A stretch of DNA of 7,946 nucleotides from Flavobacteriales bacterium UBA5040 (GTDB taxonomy: Bacteria > Bacteroidota > Bacteroidia > Flavobacteriales > Weeksellaceae), in the NCBI GenBank assembly GCA_002415135.1, contig DIBY01000013.1, forward strand, positions 1 through 7,946, read 5' to 3'. The translations under genes were made by a program, and so were the position numbers. The first letter of the stretch is position 1. Each line of letters opens with the position of its first letter. The notes under the pieces are model-generated. The model ran no database searches, had not been told where the DNA came from, and saw nothing but the letters and a program-made list of their open reading frames with translations. Shown here piece after piece: positions 6,675-7,946 of the stretch.

Positions 6675-7296
6675 GAATTTGAATGTTAGTTTTAAAAAAC
6701 AAAAAGTTTTAGATGATTTCAATTTGAATATTGACAATGGAGAAATTCTAGGATTATTGGGAAAAAATGGAGCAGGAAAAACAACTTTCTTTGAATCGCT
6801 GTTTCAAAATGTGAAATTTTCAGGAGAAATTTCTTGGAAAAACAAACATTTAAAAAGAGAGCAAATCTCTTATTTAGAAACCGAAAATTATTTTTATCCT
6901 TACATTACAGGAAAAGAATATCTTTCCTATTTTTCAGAAAGTAAAAACTTGAAAAAAAGTGAACTAATTGAAAAATTTAAACTTCCATTAGGAAAGTTTG
7001 TGCAAGATTATTCTAGTGGAATGAAGAAAAAATTAGCACTTATTGGAATGTTATTATTAGATAAACCAATTAATATTTTAGACGAGCCTTTTAACGGAGT
7101 GGATTTTGAGGGCGTTCACATTTTATATGATATAATTAGAAACCTAAAATCGGAAAATAAGATTGTAATTGTTAGTTCGCACATTATTGAAACATTATTT
7201 CATACTTGCGACAAAATTGCAATTCTACAAAATGGGAAAATTGAGAAAATATATGAAAAAGCTGAATATGAGCAACTTAAAAACTTTAAATTCTGA
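6661..7296 (+). CDS. ABC transporter ATP-binding protein
   Basis: A compact 211-residue ABC ATPase. Walker A is GKNGAGKTT (34-42), the signature is YSSGMKKKL (around 117-125), Walker B with catalytic Glu is INILDEP (137-143, Glu142), the D-loop region is FNGVD and the switch His is in SSH (172-174). At the Q-loop the sequence is YLETENYF, with no glutamine in the usual place, so contact with the membrane subunit may differ. It ends soon after the H-loop, with no extra C-terminal domain, as in small exporter ATPases. The start ATG overlaps the end of the membrane gene by 14 nt, indicating translational coupling. It would energise transport by the upstream protein at the inner face of the cytoplasmic membrane. 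Substrate is unknown. Confidence 0.93.
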   Translation: MLEVKNLNVSFKKQKVLDDFNLNIDNGEILGLLGKNGAGKTTFFESLFQNVKFSGEISWKNKHLKREQISYLETENYFYPYITGKEYLSYFSESKNLKKSELIEKFKLPLGKFVQDYSSGMKKKLALIGMLLLDKPINILDEPFNGVDFEGVHILYDIIRNLKSENKIVIVSSHIIETLFHTCDKIAILQNGKIEKIYEKAEYEQLKNFKF

Positions 7297-7304
7297 GAAA
7301 AAGA

Positions 7305-7319
7305 AGAACGACAGATAAC
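7305..7319 (+). repeat. Right cassette arm of the ABC transporter operon
   Basis: AGAACGACAGATAAC lies 8 nt after the ATPase stop and is the reverse complement of 5719-5733 with one difference. The arms therefore enclose both genes and their overlap, 1.57 kb in all. Confidence 0.85.
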
Positions 7320-7438
7320 ATGGGTTTTGCAAGATGCGGGTTTGAAGGAATCCCCAGGAAGTACTGAATTAGTATAACTTTTGGTTTTCCCCTTGAAACT
7401 TTGGTTGCAGTAGCTCGCACCTCGCAAATCCCCCTTCC
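7320..7438 (+). repeat. Inter-cassette repeat, type A, copy 3
   Basis: The unit is 119 nt between arms. It has GCGGGT (7336-7341), GAAG (7344-7347) and, at the far side, AGCTCGCACCTCGCAAATC then CCCCTTCC, aligning with AGCCCGCCTGCAGAAATAC then CCAACC of copy 1. GCGGG pairs with CTCGC (7414-7418) using one G-T pair, closing an 83-nt inner stem-loop, close to 81 and 85 nt in the other copies. Middle portions are not conserved. No gene is present. Confidence 0.75.
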
Positions 7439-7452
7439 GTTACCAGCAATCT
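7439..7452 (+). repeat. Left cassette arm of the unknown-protein gene
   Basis: GTTACCAGCAATCT corresponds to the reverse complement of 7916-7929 at 12 of 14 positions, including an unbroken TTACCAGCA. The internal mismatch is A/G at position 11, as in the protease and ABC cassettes. The gene begins only 8 nt downstream. Confidence 0.8.
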
Positions 7453-7459
7453 CACCACC

Positions 7460-7915
7460 ATGCCGTCAATAGAAATAATATCAGTAAATTCGACAGGTTT
7501 CGGTCTCGACCAAAAGGAATTTGAATTTGCTATTATTGAAGAGAGCGAAAAAATTGAATCTCACCGCAATTTATATTTTGACTTTCTAAAAACTTTGAGC
7601 GGAACAATAATTCATATTGGAAATCCTGAAATGATTGAAAATGTAGAGAATGGTTTTTTTGGAGGAAAATTAGTTGAATGGAATTTCGGCGAGGAAAATA
7701 AATTTCAATTTTTAAAAACATATGAAAATGATTTTTTAAAATTACTAAAAATTGCTCATGAAAAATCGCCACAAAAATTAATCTATTTCTTAACAGACTA
7801 TCAATTTACTGGAAATGATGCAAAAGAAATCAAATATCTGACACTTGAAAAATTCATTGAGGAATATCACCAAAATGGCATTGAGTTTAACAAATTATAT
7901 GAAATTGAGAACTAG
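7460..7915 (+). CDS. Conserved-looking cassette protein of unknown function
   Basis: A 151-residue acidic, Phe/Glu/Asn-rich protein with no signal peptide and no membrane segment, so probably cytosolic. It starts MPSIEIISVNSTGFGLD and ends KLYEIEN. I do not recognise a domain or catalytic motif; alternating hydrophobic strands (IEIISV, GTIIHIG, KLIYFLTD) and amphipathic helices suggest a compact alpha/beta fold. ATG 7460 is chosen because it follows the cassette arm by 8 nt, and the right arm starts directly after the TAG stop. Codon use is AT-rich like the ABC and protease cassettes. As a single-gene cassette in an accessory array it could serve stress, defence or immunity, but nothing in the sequence decides this. 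Confidence 0.72.
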   Translation: MPSIEIISVNSTGFGLDQKEFEFAIIEESEKIESHRNLYFDFLKTLSGTIIHIGNPEMIENVENGFFGGKLVEWNFGEENKFQFLKTYENDFLKLLKIAHEKSPQKLIYFLTDYQFTGNDAKEIKYLTLEKFIEEYHQNGIEFNKLYEIEN

Positions 7916-7946
7916 AGACTGCTGGTAATAACTAAGCTTTCGTTTT
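7916..7946 (+). repeat. Right arm of the last cassette and start of a type B repeat
   Basis: AGACTGCTGGTAAT (7916-7929) starts immediately after the stop codon and mirrors 7439-7452. It runs into TAATAACTAAGCTTT (7926-7940), identical to 5024-5038. The rest of the unit lies beyond the window, so another cassette is expected to follow. Confidence 0.75.

Noticed and set aside
1..7946. CRISPR array, tRNA or rRNA genes
   Set aside because: The repeats are about 120 nt, few and separated by genes, and no cloverleaf or rRNA landmarks were seen.

Overview
The window looks like accessory DNA of a Bacteroidota chromosome, probably Flavobacteriia-like. The clues are very AT-rich coding sequence, genes without clear Shine-Dalgarno sites, a DUF4369/thioredoxin-fold lipoprotein, an S41 protease with a Sec signal, and a tyrosine-recombinase remnant typical of that phylum.

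Layout, left to right: (1) an inter-cassette repeat (about 20-126) and short arm, then a lipoprotein of the TlpA/DUF4369 type (218-1366, +). (2) A complete-looking group II intron (1512-3387, minus strand) with 5' GTGTG end, domain V, domain VI and a maturase gene broken by a single-base shift in an A7 run. (3) A second inter-cassette repeat (3390-3507) and a secreted S41-family protease (3547-5013, +). (4) About 750 bp with no intact gene, holding the decayed C-terminal half of an IntI/Xer-like tyrosine recombinase (about 5290-5614) and a hairpin-rich attI-like stretch (about 5661-5713). (5) A two-gene operon for a small ABC exporter-like system (5763-6674 membrane protein, 6661-7296 ATPase). 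(6) A third inter-cassette repeat (7320-7438) and a 151-residue protein of unknown function (7460-7915), followed by the start of another repeat at the window edge.

The unifying observation is that the + strand transcription units are gene cassettes. Each unit (S41 protease, ABC pair, unknown protein) is bracketed by its own private inverted repeat of 14-15 nt. The arm sequence differs between cassettes but matches across the cassette, with one conserved mismatch at the same position in all three. Between cassettes lie repeats of about 118-119 nt with an inner GCGGG/CCCGC stem. Once the group II intron is removed in silico, the lipoprotein gene gains the same kind of flanking arm: the intron sits inside that arm, opposite to the genes, at a TTGT|T site, which is how class C-attC introns target integron attC sites. 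With the integrase remnant, this suggests an integron-like cassette array whose exchange point appears to lie inside the repeat rather than at its edge, unlike classical attC. That mechanism is inference; the repeats and arms are directly visible.
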